Under the pieces are notes generated by a model. It ran no database searches, was not told the origin of the DNA, and saw only the letters and a list, made by a program, of their open reading frames with translations. From Psychrobacter sp. LV10R520-6 (lineage in GTDB: Bacteria > Pseudomonadota > Gammaproteobacteria > Pseudomonadales > Moraxellaceae), in the NCBI RefSeq assembly GCF_900182925.1, contig NZ_LT900024.1:868001-932000 (forward strand): 64,000 nt of DNA, given 5' to 3'. A program made the translations under genes and the position numbers. Shown here piece by piece: positions 9,119 to 18,986 of this stretch. The first letter of the stretch is position 1. The number at the start of each line of letters is the position of its first letter.

Positions 9119-11185
9119 ATGGATTGGTTCAAAACAGCTCAATTTGTGCAAGAATTTTATGTTTTTCCTATACTGGTTTCTATCTTTTTGATATTTATTT
9201 CTATTCGATTTATCTTAAATTATTGGATACCTGCTCGTGTACTAAATAATAAACTATCGAAATTAACTGATGAGTTAGATAGCCTTAATGATAATTCTAA
9301 TATCGATAAGGGTTTATTGGATGCAAGTTTTGAAGATACCCTATACTTAAAGCAGGCTTGGTCAAATTATAAAAAAACCTTTCATGATATTTATGAAGCA
9401 GTGGATGGAGAAGATATTGTCGTTCATTCGCGTGCAACCGTTCCAAGTGAAGTGTTTTTTACCGAATCAATCATCATCGATACGCCCTTAAAAGTAGATT
9501 TTTATAAGCATTTACCCGGTATGATTACCGGTGTCGGTATTATCGTTACATTTGCAGGTCTGTTGATTGGATTGTTAGCTTTTGACCCTGCAGGAAACCC
9601 TGACAAGGTTCAAGACAGTCTGGCTTTGTTACTAACAGGGGTTGCAGAAGCCTTTATGGCATCTGCGTTGGCTATCACCACCGCAATGCTGATTACTTGG
9701 CGTGAAAAGTCATGGCTTAGACAGTGTTATGCGCAATTACAACGTTTAAATACCGCCATTGATAATGCCTTTACTGCCGATGACAGTGGTGAGGAATACT
9801 TAGCCAAATTACTCAAATCATCGCAAGCCAATGAGGCTAATGCTCGACAGCTTAAAGATAGTCTGGTTAATGATTTAAAAACCATGATGACTAACTTGAT
9901 CGAAGAGAATAAAAGAAATCAAGCTGCTTTTGCTTCACAACTCAGTGAGTCTTATGCTCAAGTAGGCGCATCAACGGCAACTCAGATTGGTGAATCTATT
10001 AAAAGCACATTACAAGAGCCTTTAGATAAAATCGCCTCAAGCGTGCAGCAGGTCAGCGGCGATCAGGGTTCAGCTGTGCAAGAACTTATGACTGATGTGT
10101 TAACTGCTTTTATGAGTAAGCTGGAAACGACATTTGGTGGTCAAATGACAGGTATGAGCGAGATGATGACACAGTCTGTCACGGCTATGCGTGAGATGCA
10201 GTCAGGTTTCTCTCAATTAATTACAGATATGCAAACTAACAGTGAAGTGTCGACCAAAACGTTAGAGACACAAATGGCTAAAATGATGGAGGATATTCAT
10301 CAAAAGCAAAATGAGATGTCTACCCAAATGAACGAAATGGTAGAAAATCTATCTGCAGGTTCGGCTAAGATTGGTGATCAAGGGTTATATGCTGTTGAGC
10401 AGTTAAACAGTAAGGTTTCAGAGCTTGTATCAGGTTTAGGTACTTCAATGTCAGACCTGCTATCAAATGTCGCAGAGCAACGTATCGAGCAGGATCGCCA
10501 AATATCAGATAATCAACAAAAATTGCATGAGCAGTCATCTGTATTGATTGATAACTTAGGCAGTGAAATTAAAGAGTTGATTGTTCATAGTCAAAATGCG
10601 GTTCAGAGTCATAAAGAAAATATCCAAAAACTTTCTCAAGTGACTACTGATAGCATCACTGGTATGAATAGTGGTGCGGAAAAAATGCGTGTAGCTTCTG
10701 AACAGTTTACGACGGCTGGCAGCTCACTAATCACAGTGACTGGTAAAACATCAGAACTTATTGCACAGGTTAATACGACGTCAACCAATATGACCAGTGC
10801 CAGCAGTAACCTTATCGAGTTAATAAGAGATTATAAGAACTCTCAAAACAGCGTTAATCTTGCAATTGAAACACTAGAAAGTCTCATTCAGCAGTCAAAG
10901 TCTGAAGCTAGCATGAGTAGTCAAATGCTTAATGATATGAAGAATATGACTACAGCTCTAAACCAAGTCAAGATGGAAATGCAAGAATATTTAGCAGAAG
11001 TTAGTGATGTTCTAGTGAAGAGTTTTGATAGCTTTGGTACTTCCGTTGAAAGCAGTCTAAATCACTCGTTAGTGTCTTTTGACAACACACTTGATCAAGC
11101 CGTTAAACGCCTTGCAACCGGTGTTGAGGGTCTAGGAAATGTGGTTGAAGATCTTGAAGACCTTACGCAAAAAACCAGACGCTAA
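9119..11185 (+). CDS. zorA: Zorya anti-phage protein ZorA (MotA/ExbB-like channel with long tail)
   Basis: The ATG at 9119 (MDWFKTAQFVQ) is chosen over the GTG at 9110 because it has a better-placed purine-rich site. ZorA is the MotA/TolQ-like subunit of the proton-driven Zorya inner-membrane motor. Hydrophobic segments are visible near residues 14-36, then around 137-160 (MITGVGIIVTFAGLLIGLL) and 180-200 (LLTGVAEAFMASALAITTAML). The latter two carry the MotA-like signature. The remaining 480 residues are a highly charged, Gln/Ser/Met-rich helical tail, the long cytoplasmic coiled coil known for Zorya. zorB follows after an 18-bp gap. Identification rests on the full zorABCD order. Confidence 0.9.
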   Translation: MDWFKTAQFVQEFYVFPILVSIFLIFISIRFILNYWIPARVLNNKLSKLTDELDSLNDNSNIDKGLLDASFEDTLYLKQAWSNYKKTFHDIYEAVDGEDIVVHSRATVPSEVFFTESIIIDTPLKVDFYKHLPGMITGVGIIVTFAGLLIGLLAFDPAGNPDKVQDSLALLLTGVAEAFMASALAITTAMLITWREKSWLRQCYAQLQRLNTAIDNAFTADDSGEEYLAKLLKSSQANEANARQLKDSLVNDLKTMMTNLIEENKRNQAAFASQLSESYAQVGASTATQIGESIKSTLQEPLDKIASSVQQVSGDQGSAVQELMTDVLTAFMSKLETTFGGQMTGMSEMMTQSVTAMREMQSGFSQLITDMQTNSEVSTKTLETQMAKMMEDIHQKQNEMSTQMNEMVENLSAGSAKIGDQGLYAVEQLNSKVSELVSGLGTSMSDLLSNVAEQRIEQDRQISDNQQKLHEQSSVLIDNLGSEIKELIVHSQNAVQSHKENIQKLSQVTTDSITGMNSGAEKMRVASEQFTTAGSSLITVTGKTSELIAQVNTTSTNMTSASSNLIELIRDYKNSQNSVNLAIETLESLIQQSKSEASMSSQMLNDMKNMTTALNQVKMEMQEYLAEVSDVLVKSFDSFGTSVESSLNHSLVSFDNTLDQAVKRLATGVEGLGNVVEDLEDLTQKTRR

Positions 11186-11203
11186 TTCGGGAGTGTATCG
11201 ATA

Positions 11204-11935
11204 ATGATTGGTAATAGGTACGCTAAGAAGCCTCGTTCAAAGGATGAGGGTGAAAAGCCTTTCTGGATCTCATTTGCTGACTTAATGACAGCTCTCATGA
11301 CACTGTTTTTAGTCGTGATGGCAGTATCATTAATGGTAGTTACTAAGAAAATTAACGAAGCAACACAAGCGGAGAAAGAGCGGAGTTCAGAGGTCTTAGA
11401 TATTTGTACTAGTATTAAAGACGACCCTACTTTAAAGAATCAGCTCATCACCGTAGACTGTAAAGAGAACCGTATAAATTTTGGTGAAGCAGGCCGTTTT
11501 GGATACAATGATTACCGCTTAAATTCAGAGGGTATAAAGGCTTTAAGTGCTTTGGTCCCTGTTGTCTTGGAAGCTGCCAATAGTGAAAACGGCAAAAAAT
11601 GGTTTAAACAGATTGTGATTGAGGGCTTTACAGATACGGATGGATCATATTTATATAACCTGAATTTAAGTTTGCGTCGTTCGGAGTGGGTGATGTGCAG
11701 TTTATTGGACCCCACATTCAATCAAGAAATTACCTTAACTGACGCGCAAAAAAATCAAATCAAACAGCTATTTTTGGCTGGTGGCGTCTCATTCAATGCG
11801 GCAAAAGACAGTAAAGAAGCTTCACGTCGTGTAGAGCTGCGGATGCAGTTCTATGGCTTAAAAGAAAAAGACAGTGCTGAGGCGCAGCCGATTTTCGTCT
11901 CTGCCCCTATTGAAACCTGTCAGCTGGCAAGGTGA
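11204..11935 (+). CDS. zorB: Zorya protein ZorB (MotB/OmpA-like stator subunit)
   Basis: This 243-residue protein has a single N-terminal membrane helix containing FADLMTALMTLFLVVMA (about 24-40). Its Asp is the conserved proton-carrying residue of MotB/ExbD-like subunits. A periplasmic OmpA-like peptidoglycan-binding domain follows, with IVIEGFTDTDGS and LNLSLRRSEWVM near 144-165 and EASRRVELRM near the C-terminus. ZorB pairs with ZorA as the cell-wall-anchored part of the motor that senses phage entry. Its stop overlaps the start of zorC by 4 bp, indicating translational coupling. Confidence 0.92.
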   Translation: MIGNRYAKKPRSKDEGEKPFWISFADLMTALMTLFLVVMAVSLMVVTKKINEATQAEKERSSEVLDICTSIKDDPTLKNQLITVDCKENRINFGEAGRFGYNDYRLNSEGIKALSALVPVVLEAANSENGKKWFKQIVIEGFTDTDGSYLYNLNLSLRRSEWVMCSLLDPTFNQEITLTDAQKNQIKQLFLAGGVSFNAAKDSKEASRRVELRMQFYGLKEKDSAEAQPIFVSAPIETCQLAR

Positions 11936-13362
11936 ATGTGATGAGTATCGCTATTTTAAAGCAGAGGTTAAATCAGAGTGTCAATAATTTCTCTGAGCCT
12001 GCCCAAATACATAATAAGTTTGCCAGACCGAATAAATTAATTAAGACATTAAAGCTCATTGAACGTAAGTTTGATGATATGGAGAACGCTCAGCCTATCG
12101 AAGAAAAGATTGTGAACTCAATTTTAAAGTTAGAAAAGCATGGCAAAGACTATCTGACAAAACGAGATTGGAAGAACCTAGCTTGGTCACTCAGTAAGAA
12201 GCTGTTAAGTTATGAAGATAAAATGCTTTTTACATTTATAGGTAGCCAGCTTATTGAGCAATTTAGCAAAATGGATCCTGAATTACTAAAGTCCGTTTAT
12301 TTTCCTCTACTTTATAGTTATTTTGCGGTAGAACAAGATGAAATAAACAAACGTCCCAATAACTGGGTTCAGCTCAGAAACATCTTAAGTACTAATCGCT
12401 CTACGTTATTTCAAGCCACTCCTCGACCTAAAAAATGGCTTACCACGTTAACTGATCATCCTGAAGTGCTCTCAATGGATCCTTCTAAAAGATTTATTCG
12501 TGACTTTTTACACAATAGCGATGACAGCAGAGTGAGTAATCAGTTAGAAAATTTAAGCATTGCTCCTAATAGCTGGTTTTGGGATAGCTTGGTAAATTCT
12601 TCGATTAAATCAGTTAAGACAATGAAAGAAGATGACTACTTCAAAGTAATTCCGCGTTTCTTACTATTACTTGAAAAAAATCCAATTTATACCACAGCTA
12701 TTTTAACGGCTCTACTTGAACGTTATGCTTCTACCTCAAAACGCACGGTAGTACACGAAGCTTTAAAGAACGTCTGTTTGACGCAATGGGGTAACCCGCA
12801 ATACGACTCATCAGCAGGTTGGCGGAATGTCGGTTCAGATACTAGAAAAATGGTGGTTCAGTGGTTTGTCAGAGCAGATTTGGAAGCCTTCTTTAAGTTA
12901 TTCAGCGATACAGCCGATATCAATCGCTTTGATTACTGGATTAAGTTCATTGATAAAATCTCTTTTTCTCAGATATTTTTAGGACCAGCTGCCGTGCAAT
13001 CTAGGCATTCTGAGCATAAAAAATTTAGAGAGCTTAACCACGGTAGATTGAAAAATCTTGTAGGTTCTACTGCTAGTAATAATGCTTTTCTACTAAAAAT
13101 TGATAATATCCATATTGTTGATTTTTCAGATACAGGGAATGCTTGTTATGGATATAGTAATTTACCTTTTAATATTAATAAGAAAAACATAACTGTTTTT
13201 GAATTAAAGAGCAAACAGCATTCAATCTTTAAAAGTGGGTCTGGCCGAGGGATGAGTTTAAGTCATTCAGGAAACTGGGAAGCGAGATTTGATGAAAAAC
13301 TCGCTGAATTGGGAGTTTTTTCCAATCGATTGAATAGTCCAAAATATAAAAGACGTTATTAG
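11932..13362 (+). CDS. zorC: Zorya protein ZorC
   Basis: This 476-residue protein is encoded between zorB (4-bp overlap) and zorD (10-bp gap) and fits the length and position of type I Zorya ZorC, which carries the EH-signature domain. Helical, lysine-rich stretches dominate the first 280 residues. The C-terminal part contains DRFDYW-like and SSGRGMSLSHSGNWE-like segments. ZorC is thought to act with ZorD as the cytosolic, DNA-binding effector arm. I see no enzymatic motif. The assignment depends mainly on synteny. Confidence 0.85.
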   Translation: MNVMSIAILKQRLNQSVNNFSEPAQIHNKFARPNKLIKTLKLIERKFDDMENAQPIEEKIVNSILKLEKHGKDYLTKRDWKNLAWSLSKKLLSYEDKMLFTFIGSQLIEQFSKMDPELLKSVYFPLLYSYFAVEQDEINKRPNNWVQLRNILSTNRSTLFQATPRPKKWLTTLTDHPEVLSMDPSKRFIRDFLHNSDDSRVSNQLENLSIAPNSWFWDSLVNSSIKSVKTMKEDDYFKVIPRFLLLLEKNPIYTTAILTALLERYASTSKRTVVHEALKNVCLTQWGNPQYDSSAGWRNVGSDTRKMVVQWFVRADLEAFFKLFSDTADINRFDYWIKFIDKISFSQIFLGPAAVQSRHSEHKKFRELNHGRLKNLVGSTASNNAFLLKIDNIHIVDFSDTGNACYGYSNLPFNINKKNITVFELKSKQHSIFKSGSGRGMSLSHSGNWEARFDEKLAELGVFSNRLNSPKYKRRY

Positions 13363-13371
13363 AGAATAGTT

Positions 13372-16300
13372 ATGAAATTAGCATTCTGGAAAAGAAACAA
13401 ATCTGTTGAGCATGCTTCTGCAGAAGAAAGTACTGTACCTTTACAGCTGCAATACGATGATATTGGCTTACAGCATCGTTATACACCTGTGGCTAAAACT
13501 GATGCAGATTTCTATTGGGAGAGCTTGGCTGATGAGGAGATTACTTATCAGTCGGATGATCACTATATCTTACCATGGGAAGAGCTTTTTCAGATTCAAC
13601 AGAATGCTGAGCATGATAGCGTTATTAATCTGCTCAACCTGCCGTTATCAAATGACTTATACCCGGTCATTCGTAGTGAAAATGGTATAAGTGATTCGAA
13701 TTTCCAAATTATTCTGGATGGTTGGTGTGATAAAAATAGGGTTAAGTTTAAAGGCTCAGTCAAACGAACAGGCGCAATTATTAGTCTTACTGGCAAAGAC
13801 TATCTATTAAGTGAAGCCACTTGGAAACTGTTAGAGAAAATCAAAGAGTTTTCTCGTATTACAGATAAAAATAAATCATTAAATCAAAAATATTGGGCGC
13901 AAATACGCAGTTTAGCGAATAAAAGCGAGGCGAATTTAGATGAGTTTCTACGTAAAACAATCGTACTCGCCCCAGAGGAGCTCCAACTTAATCTTCGTAA
14001 AAACTTAATTAGTGCAGAGTCAGTGGTAGAGGTGCAGCCTGATTTTAAAGACTCGCCCTCAAATTGGCTACAAATTTTTGATAAGTATAATGCAGTTCAA
14101 AACGAATATACGATCAGCTTACCAGAAGGTGGCCTGGCACACGTTATCATCGATCCGCAAGTTAAGAATGTACTAAATGAAATTAAAAAGATGCCAAATC
14201 GTCGGATAACTGGCGAGCGTGCACAGACATTTTTGCATAACCCTTTTGCCCAATTAGGGGAAGATGCCTTAGAGGTGATATCTCCAGAGGGTTTTGAGCA
14301 ATCAAAAGAAGAGGCAGAAATCTATAGCTATCGTTTGCTAATAGATAAAACCTATGATGAGTCATCAAATTTTAGTGCGGCTCGATTAACATTGCATGAA
14401 AACTCGAGTCGAGAAAAAGATGCCATCCTGTTAGAGCTTTCAAATCTAACGCAAGCTCAACACTTTATTGCTACCTATGAGAAGTCATCACCTGTTTTCC
14501 TGTGGGCAGGTTACAGTATAGATAAAACCAACTACTTAGACAACCAGATAGAAGCGCTGAAAAATGACCTAGAAAAAATTCAGCAACATAAAGATGATTT
14601 ACAAGCTAAGACCGTATTAGATTTAAGTAATTATAGCGATAGAGTGATAGGAATTGGTGAAGCTGAAAAATTGAGCTCTGAAGCAATTCAAAAAGATAGT
14701 GGCGAATCCGAATGGTTACCACAGAATCTTATTGATGAGTCAGCTAGCTTATCCCAATTTACTTCTGATAATACTGATGCCACCACTGAACTACTTGAGC
14801 AACGTATCCATCATGCAGAGGCAGAAGGGGAGGGCTTTGTTCTGCACCCAGACAGCAATGTATCTATTCCATTAGATGATGCAAAAAAATTACTTGATGA
14901 GCTGCGTGATTCAAAAGGTGAAGACCCGGCTGAAAACAACATAGAGCAAGAGCAGCCAGATACTGATGAAACAAAGAAAAAATCCACCTTATTGATTGCC
15001 AATAATATCGATGAGGCTGACTTTACTAAGAAGCGAGCTGAAACTCTGACTTTTGATGAAAGTAATCGCCCTCAGGCCAGATTGCCATCAAGTTTTAGAA
15101 GCCAAGAGTTTAGTCTGAAAAAGCATCAAGAGTATGGTATTGCCTGGCTACAAAACCTATATCAGTATGCGCCAATTCAGGTAAGCGGCTGCTTGTTAGC
15201 GGATGATATGGGTTTAGGGAAAACTTTGCAGTTACTTTGTTTTATTGGTGAATATTTAGAAACCACAGAAGATAAAAAGCCTGCATTAGTCGTAGCGCCA
15301 GTTTCTTTATTGGAGAACTGGGAGGCTGAAATCAATAGGTTTTTTAGCGCAAAATTTGGAAAAGTCTTAAGTTTATATGGCGATAACTTAAAACAGCGAA
15401 AAATACCGAAGCACCTAATATCTTCTCAATTAAGTAATGATTACGGAATAACAAATCTACTTGAAGAAAATTGGTTAGGTGGTGCAGATATCGTACTGAC
15501 TACTTATGAAACCATGAGAGACCTTGAGTTTTCTTTAGGAAGGGTAGATTGGAGCATCATGGTATGCGATGAAGCACAGAAAATTAAAGTGCCTACTGCA
15601 ATGGTTACTAAGGCCGCTAAAGCCCAAAAAGCGGACTTTAAGATTGCTTGTACAGGCACGCCTGTAGAAAACTCACTTGTTGATCTATGGTGCTTGTTTG
15701 ACTTTATACAGGAAAATTTGCTGGGTTCTCTTAATGAGTTTAATAAAGATTATCGTCGTCCTATTGAAAAGAAAGACGATGAAGATAACGCGATAATAGA
15801 TGACCTTCGTCAATTGATTGAGCCACAAGTATTAAGACGTATGAAGCACGATGTCGCTGAGTTGCCAGCAAAACATGAAGTTAATGATTGTAAAAATATT
15901 AAAATATCAACATTGCAACGTACACTATATAAACAAGTATCAAATGATTGTAGGAGTTTATCTGAACAAGGACATAAGGGTGTTATGTTAGCTGCATTAC
16001 ATAGTATGCGAATGATTTGTGCCCATCCCCTAAAACTCCAAGAGCAAGCGACTATCAAAGATTCACCTAAAGCCGAATGGTTAATAAAGACTTTAGAGAG
16101 TATAAAACAAAAAGATGAGAAAGTTATCATCTTTACTGAGTTCAGGGCTATTCAAGTGTTCTTAAAACGCCTTCTCCTTGAGCGATATGGATTAAACGTT
16201 ACTACAGTGAATGGGGATTCGAATACTAATAGTAGAGTAGGCTTAACTCGGCAGGGTGTTATTGATAAGTTCCAAGAAATGGATGGTTTCAACGTGATTA

Positions 16301-16590
16301 TCTTATCCACGGTGGCAGTGGGCTTTGGTGTGAATATCCAAAAAGCGAATCATGTGATTCATTATACACGTAGTTGGAATCCAGCTAAGGAAGATCAAGC
16401 AACTGATAGAGCTTACCGAATTGGGCAAGATAAAGAGGTTTTTGTTTATTACCCATCTATTGCAGCACATGATTTTGAGACGTTTGAAATTAAACTAGAT
16501 AAGCTACTATCTAGTAAGCGTAGTCTTGCTGATGATATGTTGAAACCAAATGTAGAACTCACTCAAGAATTGATTCAGTCGATTTATTGA
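13372..16590 (+). CDS. zorD: Zorya protein ZorD (SNF2-family helicase effector)
   Basis: This 1072-residue protein has a roughly 560-residue N-terminal region of unrecognised fold followed by a complete SNF2/SF2 helicase: CLLADDMGLGKTLQLLCF (Walker A, about 606-622), MVCDEAQKIK (DEAQ box, near 732), ACTGTPVENSL, then the second lobe with FTEFRAIQ, LSTVAVGFGVNIQKANHVI and DQATDRAYRIGQ. ZorD is the DNA translocase/nuclease effector of Zorya. It is the last gene of the operon, with no zorE, which matches type I. Translation starts with ATG shortly after the zorC stop. No frameshift or missing helicase motif is visible. Confidence 0.92.
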   Translation: MKLAFWKRNKSVEHASAEESTVPLQLQYDDIGLQHRYTPVAKTDADFYWESLADEEITYQSDDHYILPWEELFQIQQNAEHDSVINLLNLPLSNDLYPVIRSENGISDSNFQIILDGWCDKNRVKFKGSVKRTGAIISLTGKDYLLSEATWKLLEKIKEFSRITDKNKSLNQKYWAQIRSLANKSEANLDEFLRKTIVLAPEELQLNLRKNLISAESVVEVQPDFKDSPSNWLQIFDKYNAVQNEYTISLPEGGLAHVIIDPQVKNVLNEIKKMPNRRITGERAQTFLHNPFAQLGEDALEVISPEGFEQSKEEAEIYSYRLLIDKTYDESSNFSAARLTLHENSSREKDAILLELSNLTQAQHFIATYEKSSPVFLWAGYSIDKTNYLDNQIEALKNDLEKIQQHKDDLQAKTVLDLSNYSDRVIGIGEAEKLSSEAIQKDSGESEWLPQNLIDESASLSQFTSDNTDATTELLEQRIHHAEAEGEGFVLHPDSNVSIPLDDAKKLLDELRDSKGEDPAENNIEQEQPDTDETKKKSTLLIANNIDEADFTKKRAETLTFDESNRPQARLPSSFRSQEFSLKKHQEYGIAWLQNLYQYAPIQVSGCLLADDMGLGKTLQLLCFIGEYLETTEDKKPALVVAPVSLLENWEAEINRFFSAKFGKVLSLYGDNLKQRKIPKHLISSQLSNDYGITNLLEENWLGGADIVLTTYETMRDLEFSLGRVDWSIMVCDEAQKIKVPTAMVTKAAKAQKADFKIACTGTPVENSLVDLWCLFDFIQENLLGSLNEFNKDYRRPIEKKDDEDNAIIDDLRQLIEPQVLRRMKHDVAELPAKHEVNDCKNIKISTLQRTLYKQVSNDCRSLSEQGHKGVMLAALHSMRMICAHPLKLQEQATIKDSPKAEWLIKTLESIKQKDEKVIIFTEFRAIQVFLKRLLLERYGLNVTTVNGDSNTNSRVGLTRQGVIDKFQEMDGFNVIILSTVAVGFGVNIQKANHVIHYTRSWNPAKEDQATDRAYRIGQDKEVFVYYPSIAAHDFETFEIKLDKLLSSKRSLADDMLKPNVELTQELIQSIY

Positions 16591-16796
16591 GAACCTACTA
16601 TAGAGAAATTGAATCACTAGCAAAAACCAAGTTCATCTCTACGGTTTATTAAGCATAGCTCAGAATGATTTTCATATTTATTAAATGAGAAGAAAAAATA
16701 GTGAGAGTGGAATTTTTTTTGCATCAATTTTTAGGTAGGTAAAATTTCAGGTTGGGTTTGTTTGTATAAAACCGCAGTAACCCCTTAAATTAAGAC
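16591..16796. other. AT-rich gap between zorD and tRNA-Gly terminator
   Basis: I see no gene in these 206 bp. They form the junction between the defence island and the tRNA-Gly locus. A copy of the tRNA 3' end that would mark an attachment site is not visible here. Confidence 0.4.
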
Positions 16797-16829
16797 AAAA
16801 AAAAGCCTCACTATGAAGTGAGACTTTTT
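16797..16829 (-). terminator. Rho-independent terminator of tRNA-Gly
   Basis: On the minus strand a stem AGTCTCAC/GTGAGGCT with one internal mismatch is followed by a run of T. It lies about 20 bp past the tRNA 3' end and can serve as its terminator. Confidence 0.7.
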
Positions 16830-16849
16830 CGCTCTTAAAGAGCCATATT

Positions 16850-16924
16850 TGGAGCGGGAAAAGAGATTCGAACTCTCGACCCCAACCTTGGCAAGGTTAT
16901 GCTCTACCACTGAGCTATTCCCGC
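16850..16924 (-). tRNA. tRNA-Gly (GCC anticodon)
   Basis: Read on the minus strand, the 75-nt sequence starts GCGGGAATAGCTCAG and ends with CCCGCTCCA. It has a 7-bp acceptor stem (GCGGGAA/TTCCCGC), a D-loop with GGTAGAGC, the anticodon GCC within CTTGCCAAGG, and a TTCGAAT T-loop. CCA is encoded at 16850-16852. Its 3' end points toward the zorya island, the side where integrating elements usually enter. Confidence 0.95.
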
Positions 16925-16962
16925 TAATTCATCAACTAACTATCGCTAGATGATGATGGCGT

Positions 16963-16990
16963 ATTATACGCAGTTTTTTTAGCCTGTCAA
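16963..16990 (-). promoter_or_regulatory. Promoter of tRNA-Gly
   Basis: The minus strand carries a perfect -35 TTGACA (16985-16990) and a perfect -10 TATAAT (16963-16968) separated by 16 bp, about 38 bp upstream of the mature tRNA. This is a strong sigma-70 promoter, as expected for a stable RNA. Confidence 0.85.
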
Positions 16991-17188
16991 CAGCCATCAT
17001 GCAAAAAGGTAAAAATTAGCAAAATAGGGATGTCATCCTACTAGGGATGTATGTTATAACATATTTTTATAATAGGTATTCCAAAAGATTTGTGTGTGAT
17101 AAATAAGCTGAAATACCACTTTATAATTACACCCAATCACAGTTACAACCACGACTACTTATAATCATAAGTCTTAAGGATAAGAAAC

Positions 17189-18850
17189 ATGAGTCAACAA
17201 TACACTATCGCTGATTATTTATTTGATCGCATCGCTGAGGCGGGTGCTACTGAGATATTTGGTGTGCCGGGTGATTTTAACCTAACGTTTTTAGATAATA
17301 TTATCGCCTCTGATAAGCTACGCTGGGTCGGTAATACTAATGAGCTCAATTCAGGCTATGCCGCAGATGGTTATGCGCGTGAACGTGGTTTTGCCGCCAT
17401 GGTGACTACTTTTGGCGTGGGGGAGCTGTCTGCGATTAACGCCACCGCTGGCTCGTATGCGGAATACGCGCCGGTACTGCATGTGGTCGGTGCGCCTGCC
17501 ATGGCTTTGCAAGACTCAAAGCGCCGGATTCATCATACGCTTGGTGATGGTGTGTTCAATCATTTTATCAAAATGGTAGAGCCAGTGACTGTTGCACGCG
17601 CGCAAATTACCCCTGAAAATGCAGCCTCTGAGATTGATCGGGTGATTCGTATGGTGCTCAAAAAGCATCGTCCCGGCTACTTGATGCTATCACCTGATGT
17701 GGCGCGCCAGCCCATTTATCCACCTTCTACCAAGCTTATCGATAGTGAAGAGGATATTACCAGCCAAGCCGCTTTAGTAGACTTTAAACAGGCGCTGATA
17801 GAATTCTTACCCAACAAGACCACCACCTTGATGGCAGATTTGATGGTGCATCGTTTAGGACTGCAAGACCGTCTCAAAGCTTTGATCGCTGACACTGACA
17901 TTCCTTATACCACCTTATCGTGGGGTAAGACCTTGCTCGATGAGCATAGTGAGCGTTGGGCAGGTACTTATGCTGGCGTGGCGTCACGTCCGGTAGTCAA
18001 AGACGCGGTAGAAAACTGCGAATGCTTGATTAAGATTGGGGTGCAATATACCGACACTACTACCGCAGGATTTAGCCAAGACATCAATCAAGATGTGGTG
18101 GTTGACTTGCATTATGAACGCGCGTCCATCAGCGGTCAGAACTTTGCGCCAATCGCGCTTAAAGACTCGCTACAGGTGCTACATGAAGTGATGACCTCTG
18201 GTATCACTATTGTGCCAAAGCCTTTGTGTGAGAAAATGCAGCCACATGAGCAACAGGGTAAGGATGACGAGCCTATCCGTCAAGATGACCTATGGCATAT
18301 CATTGCTGAGCGTCTAAACCATAACAATCTGGTATTTGCTGATCAAGGGACCGCTTATTTTGGTATTAGTGATGTTCGTTTGCCAGAAGGTGTGACCTGC
18401 TACGGGCAGCCTATGTGGGGATCAATCGGCTATACCATACCCGCAGGCTTAGGCGGCGCTATTGCCTCTCCGCATAAACGTAGTGTGGTACTGATTGGTG
18501 ATGGCTCAGCCTTACTGACCATTCAAGAGATAGCGGTCATGCTCCAAGAGCGTATCAATCCGGTTATTGTGCTGATCAATAACGATGGCTATACCGTTGA
18601 GCGTGCGATTCATGGCGAAAATCAGCGCTATAACGATATTCCAAAGTGTAATTGGCAGTCTATGCCGCAAGCCTTTGGCGGCAATGAGGACAATACCTTA
18701 TTACTTAAAGCTGAAACTGCTGGTGAGTTAAAAGCGGCTCTACTAAAAGCAGCAGACACTACAGATAAAATGGTGTTCTTAGAGGTGATAGCGGACAAGC
18801 ATGATATCCCACCTTTACTAGCAGATATAAGCGCAGCGCTTAAGCCCTAA
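17189..18850 (+). CDS. Thiamine-diphosphate 2-keto acid decarboxylase (pyruvate/indolepyruvate decarboxylase type)
   Basis: This 553-residue cytosolic enzyme belongs to the pyruvate/indolepyruvate/phenylpyruvate decarboxylase family, which converts 2-keto acids to aldehydes and CO2 using thiamine diphosphate and Mg. Visible features are the cofactor-activating Glu in NTNELNSGYAADGYA (near residue 52), the catalytic His-His pair in RRIHHTLGDG (about 114-115), a central domain, and the diphosphate-binding GDGSALLTIQE...INNDGYTVE segment (near 437-470). Length is normal for the family. The substrate cannot be fixed from sequence; pyruvate, indolepyruvate and branched-chain keto acids are all possible. 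The gene is monocistronic, with AAGGA upstream and a strong terminator downstream. Confidence 0.85.
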   Translation: MSQQYTIADYLFDRIAEAGATEIFGVPGDFNLTFLDNIIASDKLRWVGNTNELNSGYAADGYARERGFAAMVTTFGVGELSAINATAGSYAEYAPVLHVVGAPAMALQDSKRRIHHTLGDGVFNHFIKMVEPVTVARAQITPENAASEIDRVIRMVLKKHRPGYLMLSPDVARQPIYPPSTKLIDSEEDITSQAALVDFKQALIEFLPNKTTTLMADLMVHRLGLQDRLKALIADTDIPYTTLSWGKTLLDEHSERWAGTYAGVASRPVVKDAVENCECLIKIGVQYTDTTTAGFSQDINQDVVVDLHYERASISGQNFAPIALKDSLQVLHEVMTSGITIVPKPLCEKMQPHEQQGKDDEPIRQDDLWHIIAERLNHNNLVFADQGTAYFGISDVRLPEGVTCYGQPMWGSIGYTIPAGLGGAIASPHKRSVVLIGDGSALLTIQEIAVMLQERINPVIVLINNDGYTVERAIHGENQRYNDIPKCNWQSMPQAFGGNEDNTLLLKAETAGELKAALLKAADTTDKMVFLEVIADKHDIPPLLADISAALKP

Positions 18851-18907
18851 GCGGTTTAAGCTTATAGTGTCAATCGTTTAATGACACTACGTTTAATAGC
18901 CAAGGTA

Positions 18908-18947
18908 AAAAGCCCCATTTAGCATCAATAAGCTGAATGGGGCTTTT
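18908..18947. terminator. Bidirectional rho-independent terminator
   Basis: A perfect 12-bp stem (AAAAGCCCCATT at 18908-18919 with AATGGGGCTTTT at 18936-18947) has an A tract on the left and a T tract on the right. It can end transcription of the decarboxylase gene and also of the converging channel gene. Confidence 0.85.
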
Positions 18948-18986
18948 CTGTGAATCATTAAGAGTTACAGCTGATTGAGGTTTTAC

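Noticed and set aside
9052-9249. Small open frame before and overlapping zorA
   Set aside because: It mostly overlaps the zorA start in another frame, with no recognisable domain.
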